A stretch of DNA of 64,000 nucleotides from Rhodoferax koreense (GTDB lineage Bacteria; Pseudomonadota; Gammaproteobacteria; Burkholderiales; Burkholderiaceae_C), in assembly GCF_001955695.1 (NCBI RefSeq), contig NZ_CP019236.1, forward strand, positions 186,001-250,000. The letters are read 5' to 3'. The translations under genes were made by a program, and so were the position numbers. How positions within the stretch are numbered: position 1 is the stretch's first letter; each line of letters begins with the position of its first letter. Below, piece by piece: positions 27,422 to 36,478 of this stretch. The notes under the pieces were generated by a model, which worked only from the letters and a program-made list of their open reading frames with translations, had not been told where the DNA came from and made no database searches.

Positions 27422-28702
27422 TCAATGCAGGTTGTCGTTGCGCGCGATGAACAGCAGGTGATCCACCTCTTCGCGGTAGTTCACGCAATTGCGCTGGTGC
27501 CAGCGGCGGATCAGCCACATGAACCCGGCCACCACCAGGCCGAACACGGTGATCGCGCCAAAGGCCGACAGGCCCATGCCGGTGGACAGGGTGTAGAACG
27601 CGCCCAGGCCCAGGATGCAGGCCTGCTCGTTGAAGTTCTGCACCGCGATCGAGCGGCCCGCGCCCATCAGGTTGTGGCCGCGGTGCTGCAGCAGCGCGTT
27701 CATCGGTACCACCAGGAAGCCGCCCAGGCCGCCGAGCAGAATCAGGAAGGGCGCGGCGATCCACACGTTGTGGATGAAGTTCAGCAGGATCACCAGCACG
27801 CCCATGGCGATGCCCAGCGGAATCACCTTGGTGGCGGTGTCCAGCTTCATGCGCATCGACGCCACCACCGCACCCACCGCCGTGCCGATGGCCACCACGC
27901 CCACCAGGCTGGACGCTTGCGTCGTGCTGTAGCCCAGCGCGGCCGCGCTCCAGGCCAGCACGATGTACTTGAGGTTGCCGCTCACGCCCCAGAACAGCGT
28001 GGTCGTGGCCAGGGAGATCTGGCCCAGCTTGTCGCGCCACAGCCGGCTGTTGCAACGCCAGAAGTCGGGCAGCAGCGCGATGGTGTTCTTGGGCATGGGC
28101 CGCATCTCCACCCCGGTGTGCGGAATGCGGGTGTTGAACCAGGCGGCCAGCGCGTAGACCAGGATCAGCACCGAGATCGCGGCCTCGGCCGGGGTGTCGA
28201 CACCGGTGTCGATGAGCGGGATGTCGATGGCCAGCAGGTGCTTGGACACTGCCGCGCCGATCAGCTGGCCGCCCAGCAGCACGCCCAGGATGATGGAGCC
28301 GATCGTCAGGCCCTCGATCCAGCCATTGGCCTTGACCAGCTGCGAGGCCGGCAACAACTCGGTGAGGATGCCGTACTTGGCCGGCGAATAGGCGGCTGCG
28401 CCCAGGCCCACCACCGCGTAGGAGATCAGCGGATGCGAGCCGAACAGCATCATCAGGCAGCCCAGCACCTTGATGCCGTTGCTGAACAGCATGACCTTGC
28501 CCTTGGGCATGGCGTCGGCGAACGCACCCACGAACGGTGCCAGGATCACGTAGAAAAGCGCGAACATCGGCACCAGCGCGGCCTGCTGCCATTCCGGCGC
28601 ACCACTGGTACGCAACAACTGCACGGCACCCACGAACAATGCATTGTCTGCCAGCGAGCTGAAAAACTGCGCCGACATGATGGTGAAAAAACCGCGCTTC
28701 AT
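27422..28702 (-). CDS. lplT: lysophospholipid transporter LplT (MFS)
   Basis: The 426-residue inner-membrane carrier has 12 helices and LplT signatures: MKRGFFTIMSAQFFSSLADNALF, GLGAAAYSPAKYGILTELLPASQLVKANGWIEG, and GGFLVVPMNALLQHRGHNLMGAGRSIAVQNFNEQ. LplT flips lysophospholipids inward for reacylation by Aas. No aas gene is adjacent. It is divergent from alr, a common arrangement in this group. Confidence 0.93.
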   Translation of the reverse strand: MKRGFFTIMSAQFFSSLADNALFVGAVQLLRTSGAPEWQQAALVPMFALFYVILAPFVGAFADAMPKGKVMLFSNGIKVLGCLMMLFGSHPLISYAVVGLGAAAYSPAKYGILTELLPASQLVKANGWIEGLTIGSIILGVLLGGQLIGAAVSKHLLAIDIPLIDTGVDTPAEAAISVLILVYALAAWFNTRIPHTGVEMRPMPKNTIALLPDFWRCNSRLWRDKLGQISLATTTLFWGVSGNLKYIVLAWSAAALGYSTTQASSLVGVVAIGTAVGAVVASMRMKLDTATKVIPLGIAMGVLVILLNFIHNVWIAAPFLILLGGLGGFLVVPMNALLQHRGHNLMGAGRSIAVQNFNEQACILGLGAFYTLSTGMGLSAFGAITVFGLVVAGFMWLIRRWHQRNCVNYREEVDHLLFIARNDNLH

Positions 28703-28876
28703 TAAATGCTGTGGGCGGCATCAGTGGGGCTGATGCAGGGTGATTTAAGACATCTCTCTTAGGAGAGCGGGTTATATCACGCGGGCCAATGCCAAAATCC
28801 CTGAAAGCCCCGCAACTCCTAGGTCCCTGGGCCGGCAACCGGCCCAATGGCCTGATCCAACATCAGGTTTTTTGCC

Positions 28877-29998
28877 ATGCCACGTCCGATCCAGGCCACC
28901 ATCCACACCGAAGCCTTGCGTCACAACCTGGCCCGCGCACGCGCGGCCGCACCCGAGGCCCGCGTCTGGGCGGTGGTCAAGGCCAACGCCTACGGCCACG
29001 GCATCGAACGGGCGTTCGAAGGCCTGCGCGGCGCCGACGGTTTTGCGCTGCTCGACCTGAACGAGGCCGAACGTGTGCGCGCACTCGGCTGGCGCGGCCC
29101 GATCCTGCTGCTCGAAGGCGTGTTCGAGCAACGCGACCTCGAGCTGTGCTCGCGGCTCGGCCTGTGGCACACCGTGCATTGCGACGAGCAGATCGACATG
29201 CTGGCCACGCACAAGACGCAGGTGCCGCACCGGGTGTTCCTGAAGATGAATTCGGGCATGAACCGCCTGGGCTTCACGCCGCAGCGTTACCGCGCCGCCT
29301 GGACCCGGCTCAACGCCCTGCCGCAGGTCGACGAGATTTCGCTGATGACGCATTTCGCCGATTCCGACGGCCGGCGCGGCGTGGCCGAACAGATGGCGGT
29401 GTTCAATGCCGTCACGGCCGACCTGCCTGGCGAACGCACGGTGGCCAACAGCGCCGCCACGCTGCGCCACACCGTCGGCGGGCCGCTGCAGCGGCCCGAT
29501 CTCGCCGCCCAGGTGGCGGCCGACTGGGTGCGCCCCGGCATCGTGGTCTACGGCAGCGCGCCCGATTTTCCCGAGTACACGGCCGAGCAGTGGGGCTTGC
29601 AGCCGGCGATGACGCTGGCCGCCAAGCTCATCGGCGTGCAGGAACTCGATGCCGGCGCGGCCGTGGGCTACGGCTGCCACTTCGTCGCCGAGCGGCCGAT
29701 GCGTATCGGCGTGGCGGCCTGCGGTTATGCTGACGGTTATCCGCGCATCTGCCCCACCGGCACACCGGTGCTGGTCGACGGCGTGCGCACGCAGACGGTC
29801 GGCCGCGTCAGCATGGACATGCTGGCCGTGGACCTCACGCCGGTGCCGGACGCGGGCTTCGGCAGCGAAGTCACCTTGTGGGGCCGGGCGGCCAACGGCG
29901 CGCTGATGCCGATCGACGAGGTGGCCCGCATGGCGGGCACCGTGGGCTACGAGCTGATGTGCGGCCTGGCACCGCGGGTGCCGGTGGTGGTGGACTAG
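28877..29998 (+). CDS. alr: alanine racemase
   Basis: The 373-residue PLP enzyme has the pyridoxal Lys in [11 protein letters not shown] (residue 34), the [10 protein letters not shown] motif, the second catalytic Tyr in AVGYGCHF, and [12 protein letters not shown] near the C-terminus. It supplies D-alanine for peptidoglycan. The ATG at 28877 gives the standard [17 protein letters not shown] start. In the same window the ddp-like operon may recover D-Ala. Confidence 0.95.
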   Translation: MPRPIQATIHTEALRHNLARARAAAPEARVWAVVKANAYGHGIERAFEGLRGADGFALLDLNEAERVRALGWRGPILLLEGVFEQRDLELCSRLGLWHTVHCDEQIDMLATHKTQVPHRVFLKMNSGMNRLGFTPQRYRAAWTRLNALPQVDEISLMTHFADSDGRRGVAEQMAVFNAVTADLPGERTVANSAATLRHTVGGPLQRPDLAAQVAADWVRPGIVVYGSAPDFPEYTAEQWGLQPAMTLAAKLIGVQELDAGAAVGYGCHFVAERPMRIGVAACGYADGYPRICPTGTPVLVDGVRTQTVGRVSMDMLAVDLTPVPDAGFGSEVTLWGRAANGALMPIDEVARMAGTVGYELMCGLAPRVPVVVD

Positions 29999-30016
29999 CG
30001 TTCCGGGCGGCCGGGC

Positions 30017-31009
30017 TCAATACAGCCCGTGCCTGCGCGCATGCAGCCGCGCCAGCCCGAGCAGGGCATCGGTGAACGGCGTGGCCACACCGGTCATCGC
30101 GCCGAGTTCGCGCACCACCGTGACCAGCGCGTCGAGCTCGACCGGCCTGCCGGCTTCCACGTCCTGCAGCATCGAGGTCTTGAATGCGCCGAGCTTGCGC
30201 GTCACGGCATGGCGGTCCTCGGGTTGCTGGTCGATGGCGATGCCCAGGCGCGCGCCGATCTCCTTGGCCTCGAGCATCACCTGCGAGACGAAGCCGCGCA
30301 CCAGGTCGTCGTCCATGATCAGGTCGGTGGTGGCGCCGGTGAAGGCGCTGATCGGGTTCACCGTCATGTTGCCCCAGAGCTTGAACCAGGTGTCCTTTTG
30401 AATCTGCTCCGACACCGGCGCCTCGAAGCCGGCCTGTGCGAGCAGCGCGGCCAGGGCCTGCACCCGTGGCGTGTATTCGCCCGAGGGTTCACCGAGGATC
30501 AGCTTGTTGCCGAAGTGGTGGCGCACGAAGCCGGGGCCGTTGAGCGCGCAACTCGCATGGACCACGCAGCCGATGACATTGGCGGCCGGGATCGCACGCG
30601 CGATGTCGCCGGTGGCGTCCACGGCCTGCAGCGGCCGGCCTTCGAATGCGCCGCCGAAACCCTGCAGGAACCACCACGGCACGCCGTTCATCGCGGTGAG
30701 CACGATGGTGTGCGGGCCGATCAGCGGCCCGATCCGGCGCGCCACGTCCTGCAGCGCCGGCGCCTTCACGGCGACGACGACCAGGTCCTGCACGCCGAGC
30801 GTGGCGGGGTCGGTAGTGGCCTGCACGGCTGCCGAGGTCGTCGCGCCGTCTGCCTCCAGGCGCAGGCCATGCTGTTGCAGGGCCTGCAGGGTCGCGCCGC
30901 GGGCCACCACGCTGACGTCCTGGCCGATGGCGGCCAGCCGCGCGCCGATCCAGCCGCCGATGGCGCCGGCGCCGTAGATGCAAACACGCGAGATTTTGCT
31001 GGTGATCAT
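30017..31009 (-). CDS. panE: 2-dehydropantoate 2-reductase family protein (PanE/ApbA)
   Basis: The 330-residue protein begins with a Rossmann fold (VCIYGAGAIGGWIGARLA), has the VVAVKAPAL and ALNGPG segments, and a C-terminal helical domain with KLWGNMTVNPISAFTGAT and the catalytic Lys. PanE reduces ketopantoate in pantothenate synthesis, but many paralogues act on other 2-oxoacids, so the physiological substrate is uncertain. The ATG at 31009 was chosen over an upstream one at 31051. Confidence 0.85.
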   Translation of the reverse strand: MITSKISRVCIYGAGAIGGWIGARLAAIGQDVSVVARGATLQALQQHGLRLEADGATTSAAVQATTDPATLGVQDLVVVAVKAPALQDVARRIGPLIGPHTIVLTAMNGVPWWFLQGFGGAFEGRPLQAVDATGDIARAIPAANVIGCVVHASCALNGPGFVRHHFGNKLILGEPSGEYTPRVQALAALLAQAGFEAPVSEQIQKDTWFKLWGNMTVNPISAFTGATTDLIMDDDLVRGFVSQVMLEAKEIGARLGIAIDQQPEDRHAVTRKLGAFKTSMLQDVEAGRPVELDALVTVVRELGAMTGVATPFTDALLGLARLHARRHGLY

Positions 31010-31125
31010 GTTGATGCCTGGAGTCCAAGTACGATGGTGCGAGCGACGCAACGCGTAAGCGTAACTTGCTTCGAGGCGTCAATGAAAGCGTTCCAGAGCG
31101 CTGCTACTAAAAAAGGAATCGAGCG

Positions 31126-32175
31126 ATGAGCAACTCGACAGGGCAGACGGCGAGTACGCGGCTTGGGGAGATCGACGTGCTCCGCGGTCTGGCGGCGTTG
31201 GCCGTGGTGGTTTTTCACTTTACCGGGCACCTGCATCGCTACATGACGGATTTCCCATTCGATTTCCAGCTCGGTCACTATGGCGTGCAGATGTTCTTCG
31301 TGATCTCGGGTTTTTTCATCTTCATGACGGTGGAGAAATGCCGAAACGCCCGGGAGTTTCTGGCCCTGCGTTTCAGCAGGCTCTATCCCGTGTATTGGGC
31401 GACCTTGGCGGCATGGATGGCTTATGAGGTCCTGATCGCCCACCAGCACCCCTGGCTCAGGGCCTACTTTTGGAATGCGACGATGCTGCAGGCTTTCGTT
31501 GGCGAGGGAGACATCGACATCGTGTTCTGGAGTCTCGCGGTCGAAATGACCTTCTACGGTTTGATGGCGCTGCTCATGGTCACGGGCGCGATCCGTCATG
31601 CGGTGGCCGTGACCGTGCTGTGGCTGTTCGTGGCCAACCTATGGCCGTTGGTCATCGACGTCCCGGCAGTGCAGTTCCCGGTGATCAAGACGCTTGCCGG
31701 CGTGCTGGTCTACGCGCCCTACTTCGTGGGCGGCATGGTTTTCCACCTGCTGCGGAAATCCGCCTGGAAGACGCCGATGCCCGGGCTGGGTGTCCTCGCG
31801 CTGTGCGTGCTCACCGCATGGAACACCGGGGGTACCGAAATCGGCGTGGTCGCTGCGGTGGTGTTCGTGCTGATGGGCTTGGCACTGAGCGGCAAATTGC
31901 GTCTGCTCGTTGCCGCACCCACCTTGTGGCTCGGCGCCATTTCCTACTCGCTCTATCTGGTGCATCGCAACGTCGGATACGTGGCGCTTTTCAAGCTGCA
32001 TGCGCTGGGTGTCGACAGTCGCATTTCATTTTTCATCGTCCTCGCCGGCGTGCTGGCGCTGGCGAGCGCCTTCACTTTCTGGATCGAAAGACCCAGCCTG
32101 CGCTACCTGCGGCTATGGCAATCTCGCCGGCAGGCGTTGCGCAGTGCAAACCAATCGACGACGTTGGCTTCGTGA
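31126..32175 (+). CDS. acyltransferase-3 (OafA/YrhL-like) membrane protein
   Basis: The 349-residue protein has about ten helices. It opens with EIDVLRGLAALAVVVFHFTGHLHRY, carrying the catalytic-type His of the family, followed by GVQMFFVISGFFIFMT and a middle RFSRLYPVYW. The C-terminal WLGAISYSLYLVHRNVGYVALF is also typical. Such enzymes O-acylate surface polysaccharides. Codon use is a little less GC-rich than its neighbours. It stands alone between PanE and HpaI genes. Confidence 0.88.
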   Translation: MSNSTGQTASTRLGEIDVLRGLAALAVVVFHFTGHLHRYMTDFPFDFQLGHYGVQMFFVISGFFIFMTVEKCRNAREFLALRFSRLYPVYWATLAAWMAYEVLIAHQHPWLRAYFWNATMLQAFVGEGDIDIVFWSLAVEMTFYGLMALLMVTGAIRHAVAVTVLWLFVANLWPLVIDVPAVQFPVIKTLAGVLVYAPYFVGGMVFHLLRKSAWKTPMPGLGVLALCVLTAWNTGGTEIGVVAAVVFVLMGLALSGKLRLLVAAPTLWLGAISYSLYLVHRNVGYVALFKLHALGVDSRISFFIVLAGVLALASAFTFWIERPSLRYLRLWQSRRQALRSANQSTTLAS

Positions 32176-32246
32176 ATCAAATCGGCCTGGAGGCCATGAA
32201 TTGTGAGCGCCGAGTGCTCATGTTTCGATAGTACTGAACGGTCCGC

Positions 32247-33062
32247 TCAATAGCTGTCACCGCGCGTGGCCGTGTATTTGAACTGCGTCAGCAGGTGCGT
32301 CGCCGCTGCGGTCAACAGCATGGTGTCGATGCCGATGGCCACGAACAAAGCGCCGGCCGCAAGCCACTTGTCGGCCTGGTCCTTGGTCGTGGCCAGGATG
32401 CCCGGCGCCTTGCCCGCGCGCAGGATGCGGCGGATGCCGTCCTCGATCGCGGCCTGGACCTCGGGATTGCCGGGCTGGCCCGGGTAACCCATGGAGGCCG
32501 ACAGATCGGCCGGCCCGATGAAGATGCCGTCCACGCCGTCCGTGGCGGCGATCGCGTCGAGGTTGCGCATCGCCTCCACGGTTTCGGCCTGCACCAGCAG
32601 GCACACCTGGTCGTTGGCCTCATGGATGTAGTTCGGATACCGCTGCCAGCGCGACGAGCGTGCCAGCGCGCTGCCCATGCCGCGGATGCCTTGCGGCGGA
32701 TAACGCATGGCCTGCGCCAGCGCCAGCGCCTGTTCCGGCGTGTCGACCATCGGCACGAGCAGCGTCTGCACGCCCAGGTCCAGGTACTGCTTGATCAACG
32801 CCGTTTCGCCGACCGGCAGCCGTGCGACGGCGTGCGAGCCGGGCTCGGCCGCGAAGGCGCCGTTCGAGCTCGCGATCGCCTGCAGTTGCGCCAAGGTGCT
32901 GCGCAGGTCGTTGGGCGCATGTTCGCCATCCACCAGCAGCCAGTCGTAGCCGGTGCCGGCGAGGATTTCGGCGGCATACGCGTCGGCCAGGCCCAGCCAC
33001 AGGCCGAATTGGGGCCGGCCCTCGCGCATGGCCTGCTTGAACGGGTTGATCGGCGTGTGCAT
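32247..33062 (-). CDS. hpaI: HpcH/HpaI-family aldolase
   Basis: The 271-residue class II aldolase has [34 protein letters not shown], the metal Glu in [12 protein letters not shown], and [20 protein letters not shown]. HpaI cleaves 4-hydroxy-2-oxoheptanedioate to pyruvate and succinic semialdehyde; GarL-type enzymes act on sugar acids. No other hpa genes are nearby, so the substrate is open. The ATG at 33062 was chosen. It is divergent from radA. Confidence 0.88.
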   Translation of the reverse strand: MHTPINPFKQAMREGRPQFGLWLGLADAYAAEILAGTGYDWLLVDGEHAPNDLRSTLAQLQAIASSNGAFAAEPGSHAVARLPVGETALIKQYLDLGVQTLLVPMVDTPEQALALAQAMRYPPQGIRGMGSALARSSRWQRYPNYIHEANDQVCLLVQAETVEAMRNLDAIAATDGVDGIFIGPADLSASMGYPGQPGNPEVQAAIEDGIRRILRAGKAPGILATTKDQADKWLAAGALFVAIGIDTMLLTAAATHLLTQFKYTATRGDSY

Positions 33063-33167
33063 CTGGTCTCCTGGCTGGGCTGTTGTGACCGCATCGATTC
33101 TAGGTTTGGCCGGGTGGCGCGCATCGACACGGGTCGACACTGGTTATCCGTCCAGTTATATTCCGGC

Positions 33168-33989
33168 ATGGCCAAAGAAAAAACAATCTACGTCTGCAAC
33201 GAGTGCGGCGGCACCACGCCCAAGTGGCTGGGCAAGTGCCCGCACTGCAATGCCTGGAACACACTCGTCGAGTCGGTGGCCGAAAGCGCCGCGCCCGCGC
33301 GCAACCGCTTTGCCGCGCTGGCCAAGACGGCGGCCGTGGTGGCGCTGGCCGATATCGAAGCCAGCGAGGTCGAACGCACGCCCACCGGCATGGACGAGCT
33401 CGACCGCGTGCTCGGCGGCGGCATCGTCGAAGGCGGCGTGGTGCTGATCGGCGGCGATCCGGGCATCGGCAAGTCGACGCTGCTGCTGCAGGCGCTCGAC
33501 GCGCTGCAGCGCGCCGGCCAGAAGACGCTGTACGTCACGGGCGAAGAGAGCGGCGCGCAGGTGGCGCTGCGCTCGCGCCGGCTCGGCATCGAGGGCAGTC
33601 GGGTGCAGGTGCTGGCCGAGATCCAGCTCGAGAAAATCCTGGCCACGCTCGACGCGCACCAGCCGAACATCGCCGTCATCGACTCGATCCAGACGGTCTA
33701 TTCCGAGCAATTGACCTCGGCGCCGGGCTCCGTGGCCCAGGTGCGCGAATGCGCGGCCCACCTCACGCGCGCCGCCAAGGCCAGTGGCGTGGCCATCGTG
33801 CTGGTCGGCCACGTGACGAAGGAGGGCGCGCTCGCCGGGCCGCGCGTGCTGGAACACATGGTCGATACCGTGCTGTATTTCGAGGGCGACACCCACAGCA
33901 GCTTTCGCCTGGTGCGGGCCATCAAGAACCGCTTCGGCGCGGTCAACGAGATCCAATGGGGTGTGGGATCACTACTATTGATGACCTGA
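33168..33989 (+). pseudogene. radA: radA (sms), 5' part, truncated by island insertion
   Basis: The frame starts MAKEKTIYVCNECGGT with the zinc finger (CNECG and CPHCNAW), then a RecA-like core with Walker A GGDPGIGKSTLL, TGEESGAQVALR, VIDSIQTVYSEQL and the RadA-specific KNRFG motif. Normal RadA is about 455 residues; here similarity stops after KNRFGAVNEI at about 33953, and 12 foreign residues run to a TGA at 33989. The C-terminal Lon-like domain is missing from the window. RadA is a DnaB-like helicase for recombination and transformation, so the product is probably impaired. The rest of the gene should lie at the far end of the island. Confidence 0.92.
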
Positions 33990-34045
33990 GCCAGTCAAGA
34001 TGGGATGATGACTTAATAGTAAGACTACTACTAATCTCTACTATT
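33973..34045. repeat. short TACTATT repeats at the island end
   Basis: TACTATT occurs at 33973-33979 and 34039-34045, and inverted as AATAGTA at 34015-34021, all within 92 bp of the radA junction. TGTGGGATC at 33962 starts like some Tn7-type termini. Clustered short repeats at an element end are typical of transposase or integrase binding sites. Confidence 0.4.
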
Positions 34046-34378
34046 CTCAGGGGTTAGCAATGCTATCAACGCGTCGTGGGGCAGTGGCAGTATGAGAGCT
34101 CCATCTGTGTCTTGCTTGTCCTGCTTAGCTCGCCGTTGGATGCCTCGAACGCGTGCTTGACGGTTAGTGTCTGCGTTGCGCGAAGCCTCGTTCTCTTCAG
34201 CCTTTCCCCATAATAAGCAGCGAGTTGGGTATTCCGTTCCATTTCACTCACTAGGTTCAGCGTGCAGAAAAATCGAACTTCCCTAGAGAAAAATATAAAA
34301 AATTTTGGACCGAGTTCATTTTGGCAACTTTTCCCTAGCCCTTGCGAAAGATACCCAGCTGATACTACGCCCGACATC
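33990..34378. other. non-coding island end
   Basis: 389 bp between the truncated radA frame and the first passenger gene. It holds the TACTATT repeats and probably the promoter of the gene at 34379. A 104-codon minus-strand frame (34066-34380) has no recognisable features and is not called. Confidence 0.5.
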
Positions 34379-35035
34379 ATGGACGGTACTTTAAAAAAAT
34401 TTAACTACAAACTAAAAAGGGAGCAGGTTGTGGGTGATGCAAAACGCCGCAAGGCAGAGATCGAGAAATTAAAAAATCGCGTACAAGCTTGGCGAAATGA
34501 TCTAAAGGGTGATTCTAAAGTCGTGGCAGAGGCAGCAATCTATGCATTTGAAAATATCGTAATTCCTCGAAAAATGTTTGCTGGTTGTTATCACCTTGCG
34601 TTTTTTCTTCGCGAATATCTTGCGAGAGAAAAAGGCATCGGTGTTCAGATGATCGTAGGATGGATCACAGACGAGAGTTGGGCGGGGGCTACTTCTCATG
34701 CTTGGATAGAGCACGAGGGGAAAAAAACAGATATCTCGCTCTGGCTGACCGAGCGACCTGAAATGCAGCTTCGAGGCAGCGTACTAATCAATGAATTTGA
34801 ATTTCTCAAGGGCTTAGTAACACACGTTTACCATAAAGACTTTCCTGAATCAGCAAAGCCTTTTATGCAGACTATCTCTGAAAATTCCGATTTGAAGAGT
34901 GTTATTGAGCAGAAGGCCGCTGAACATCTTCAGATTCAGAGATTTTCTGAAGAACCTGCTGGAGCGGACGATTATTTCCGAGGCGCACCTCCGTCAATGA
35001 ACTATGAGGCCCTCTTAAAGGGCATGGTTAGCTAA
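34379..35035 (+). CDS. uncharacterised protein with transglutaminase-like Cys-His-Asp pattern
   Basis: The 218-residue protein comes from AT-rich DNA unlike the backbone. It has a basic, Lys-rich N-terminal helix region (residues 1-45) that may be coiled, and then a central segment with GCYHLAFFLREYL (Cys about 70), a strand MIVGWITDES, and TSHAWIEHEGKKTDISLW (His about 107, Asp about 117). The order Cys, His, Asp with this spacing is that of transglutaminase-like cysteine proteases. The C-terminal 70 residues are polar and unassigned. No signal peptide or membrane segment is seen. The ATG at 34379 was chosen; a GTG at 34262 is possible. It stands alone, 438 bp ahead of the three-gene cassette, and its function is unknown. 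Confidence 0.7.
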   Translation: MDGTLKKFNYKLKREQVVGDAKRRKAEIEKLKNRVQAWRNDLKGDSKVVAEAAIYAFENIVIPRKMFAGCYHLAFFLREYLAREKGIGVQMIVGWITDESWAGATSHAWIEHEGKKTDISLWLTERPEMQLRGSVLINEFEFLKGLVTHVYHKDFPESAKPFMQTISENSDLKSVIEQKAAEHLQIQRFSEEPAGADDYFRGAPPSMNYEALLKGMVS

Positions 35036-35473
35036 CAATAAAAATAATCTGCGCCACTGTATCGCAAATAAATTATTATTAGCTCCCATTTTAGTTTTCT
35101 CTATTGGAATTGCTATATCTCGACATGAACGGATGCAACCGTGAGAGTTTCACGATTACCAGGAGATTCTGCCTCAATTCAATAAACGACTTGGCGCACT
35201 TGGCGAGTTCAGCGAAGGCTCAAAATTTTTTATGCTCAAAGCGCGATCGACCCATTTCATAATTGTTGTGAGCGCGGACGTCGTTCCGATCACCACGAAC
35301 CGGTGACGATATGGTCGCCCAGTAGGCAGCAGATTTCAGCTCCTGTAGCAATGCCTACCGCATCAACTCAGCACGACTTGCAGCACGCAGCCATGTAAAT
35401 GAACACTCAAAAATCCGCATGTTTTGAGTTACAACATCACAAAGTTCTCGGCGCCCTGTAACATTTGCCAAAA
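35036..35473. other. intergenic region before the three-gene cassette
   Basis: 438 bp of mixed composition with no gene I can support on either strand. It probably holds the terminator of the preceding gene and the promoter of the cassette. No clear -35/-10 pair or dyad stands out. Confidence 0.5.
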
Positions 35474-36478
35474 ATGGGGGGTACTTTGGCAGAAAACGAA
35501 CATACGGCGCATCAAGCCGAGCTTTTGGCAAGCGAGCTCTTTTCGGAATTTTTCTGGTCGAAGCTTGGACCTACAAACCACGACTGGCCATGTGAAGACA
35601 AAGAACGTCATCAAGTTGCCACTCACCCCTGTGATGTCGTGTACTACTACGACGAGCCCTATGCGGCTCGACAGACGTACGTGCACTGTGATCTTAAAAG
35701 CTATGCCAAGGGAACAATCACAGCGGCGGCAGTGAAAGCGGCTGTTGAGAGTTTGGCAAAACAGGTGGCATGCGCTGAGCGAAGCGAAGAGTGGCGCAAG
35801 CTGCACACTCACGACAACGTCACCTTTTCAGTTAGCGGCCTACTTTTCGTCTACAACCACGACGGTGAATATGAGGCCGACTTCCAGAAAAATTTGATGC
35901 ATATCGCACCGGAAAGTCTTCAACTACCGCGCGGTAGCAAGCTTTTCGTTCTTGGTCCGAAGGAAATTTTTTGGCTTGACAACATCCGCGCCGATATTCA
36001 GCAGATGCGTGGAAAAAGCAACCCTGAGGTGCCTGCGCCTGAGTTCTGTTTCTTTTTTCATCCTCAACTGATGCGGCGCGCAAATTTGCAAGTGAAGAAG
36101 GCAAAAGCAGCAACGCTTGAGACACTGACGTCTCCGATCATCATTTTGGAGCACCGCGACCCTCGTCGTTCGCACCAGCGTGGGGTAATCGTCTTCTATT
36201 CGAGGCCAGGTGACACCGTAGACGAGTTTATGTATCTCATCGACACCATGCGCAAGTACGAACTTCTCGACGAAAACACGTCCGTGAAGGTCAAAACGCT
36301 TGGCGCCTCACCTATTTCGTCTCCCACGTTTCAGAAGGCGCAGCTTCAATACATTGAGGGGCTTACCGGCGCAGGCGTGGACACCGATCTTGGTGAGTAC
36401 GTTAAAGCGATCCGTTATGAACCGATGAGGGAGACGCGTAGCGTGTACTCCAACATTGACCTGGGGACGTGGTCATGA
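35474..36478 (+). CDS. cassette gene A: unknown protein with PD-(D/E)XK-like nuclease signature
   Basis: The 334-residue protein is not one I recognise. An N-terminal helix with Glu (HQAELLASELFSEFFW, about residues 11-28) is followed by HPCDVVYYY (Asp near 54) and, about 22 residues on, HCDLKSYAKG (Asp-x-Lys near 75-77). Glu helix, Asp, then D-x-K is the order of PD-(D/E)XK nuclease cores. The remainder (SGLLFVYNHDGEYEADF, GPKEIFWLDNIRADIQ, IIILEHRD) looks like an alpha/beta domain. The start is the ATG at 35474; a TTG at 35486 behind GGGGGGT is possible. Its TGA overlaps the start of gene B by 4 nt. Role as a nuclease effector is inference. Confidence 0.75.
   Translation: MGGTLAENEHTAHQAELLASELFSEFFWSKLGPTNHDWPCEDKERHQVATHPCDVVYYYDEPYAARQTYVHCDLKSYAKGTITAAAVKAAVESLAKQVACAERSEEWRKLHTHDNVTFSVSGLLFVYNHDGEYEADFQKNLMHIAPESLQLPRGSKLFVLGPKEIFWLDNIRADIQQMRGKSNPEVPAPEFCFFFHPQLMRRANLQVKKAKAATLETLTSPIIILEHRDPRRSHQRGVIVFYSRPGDTVDEFMYLIDTMRKYELLDENTSVKVKTLGASPISSPTFQKAQLQYIEGLTGAGVDTDLGEYVKAIRYEPMRETRSVYSNIDLGTWS

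Noticed and set aside
34066..34380. A 104-codon minus-strand frame at the island end
   Set aside because: No recognisable motif or ribosome site, and it overlaps the repeat cluster and the start of the plus-strand gene.
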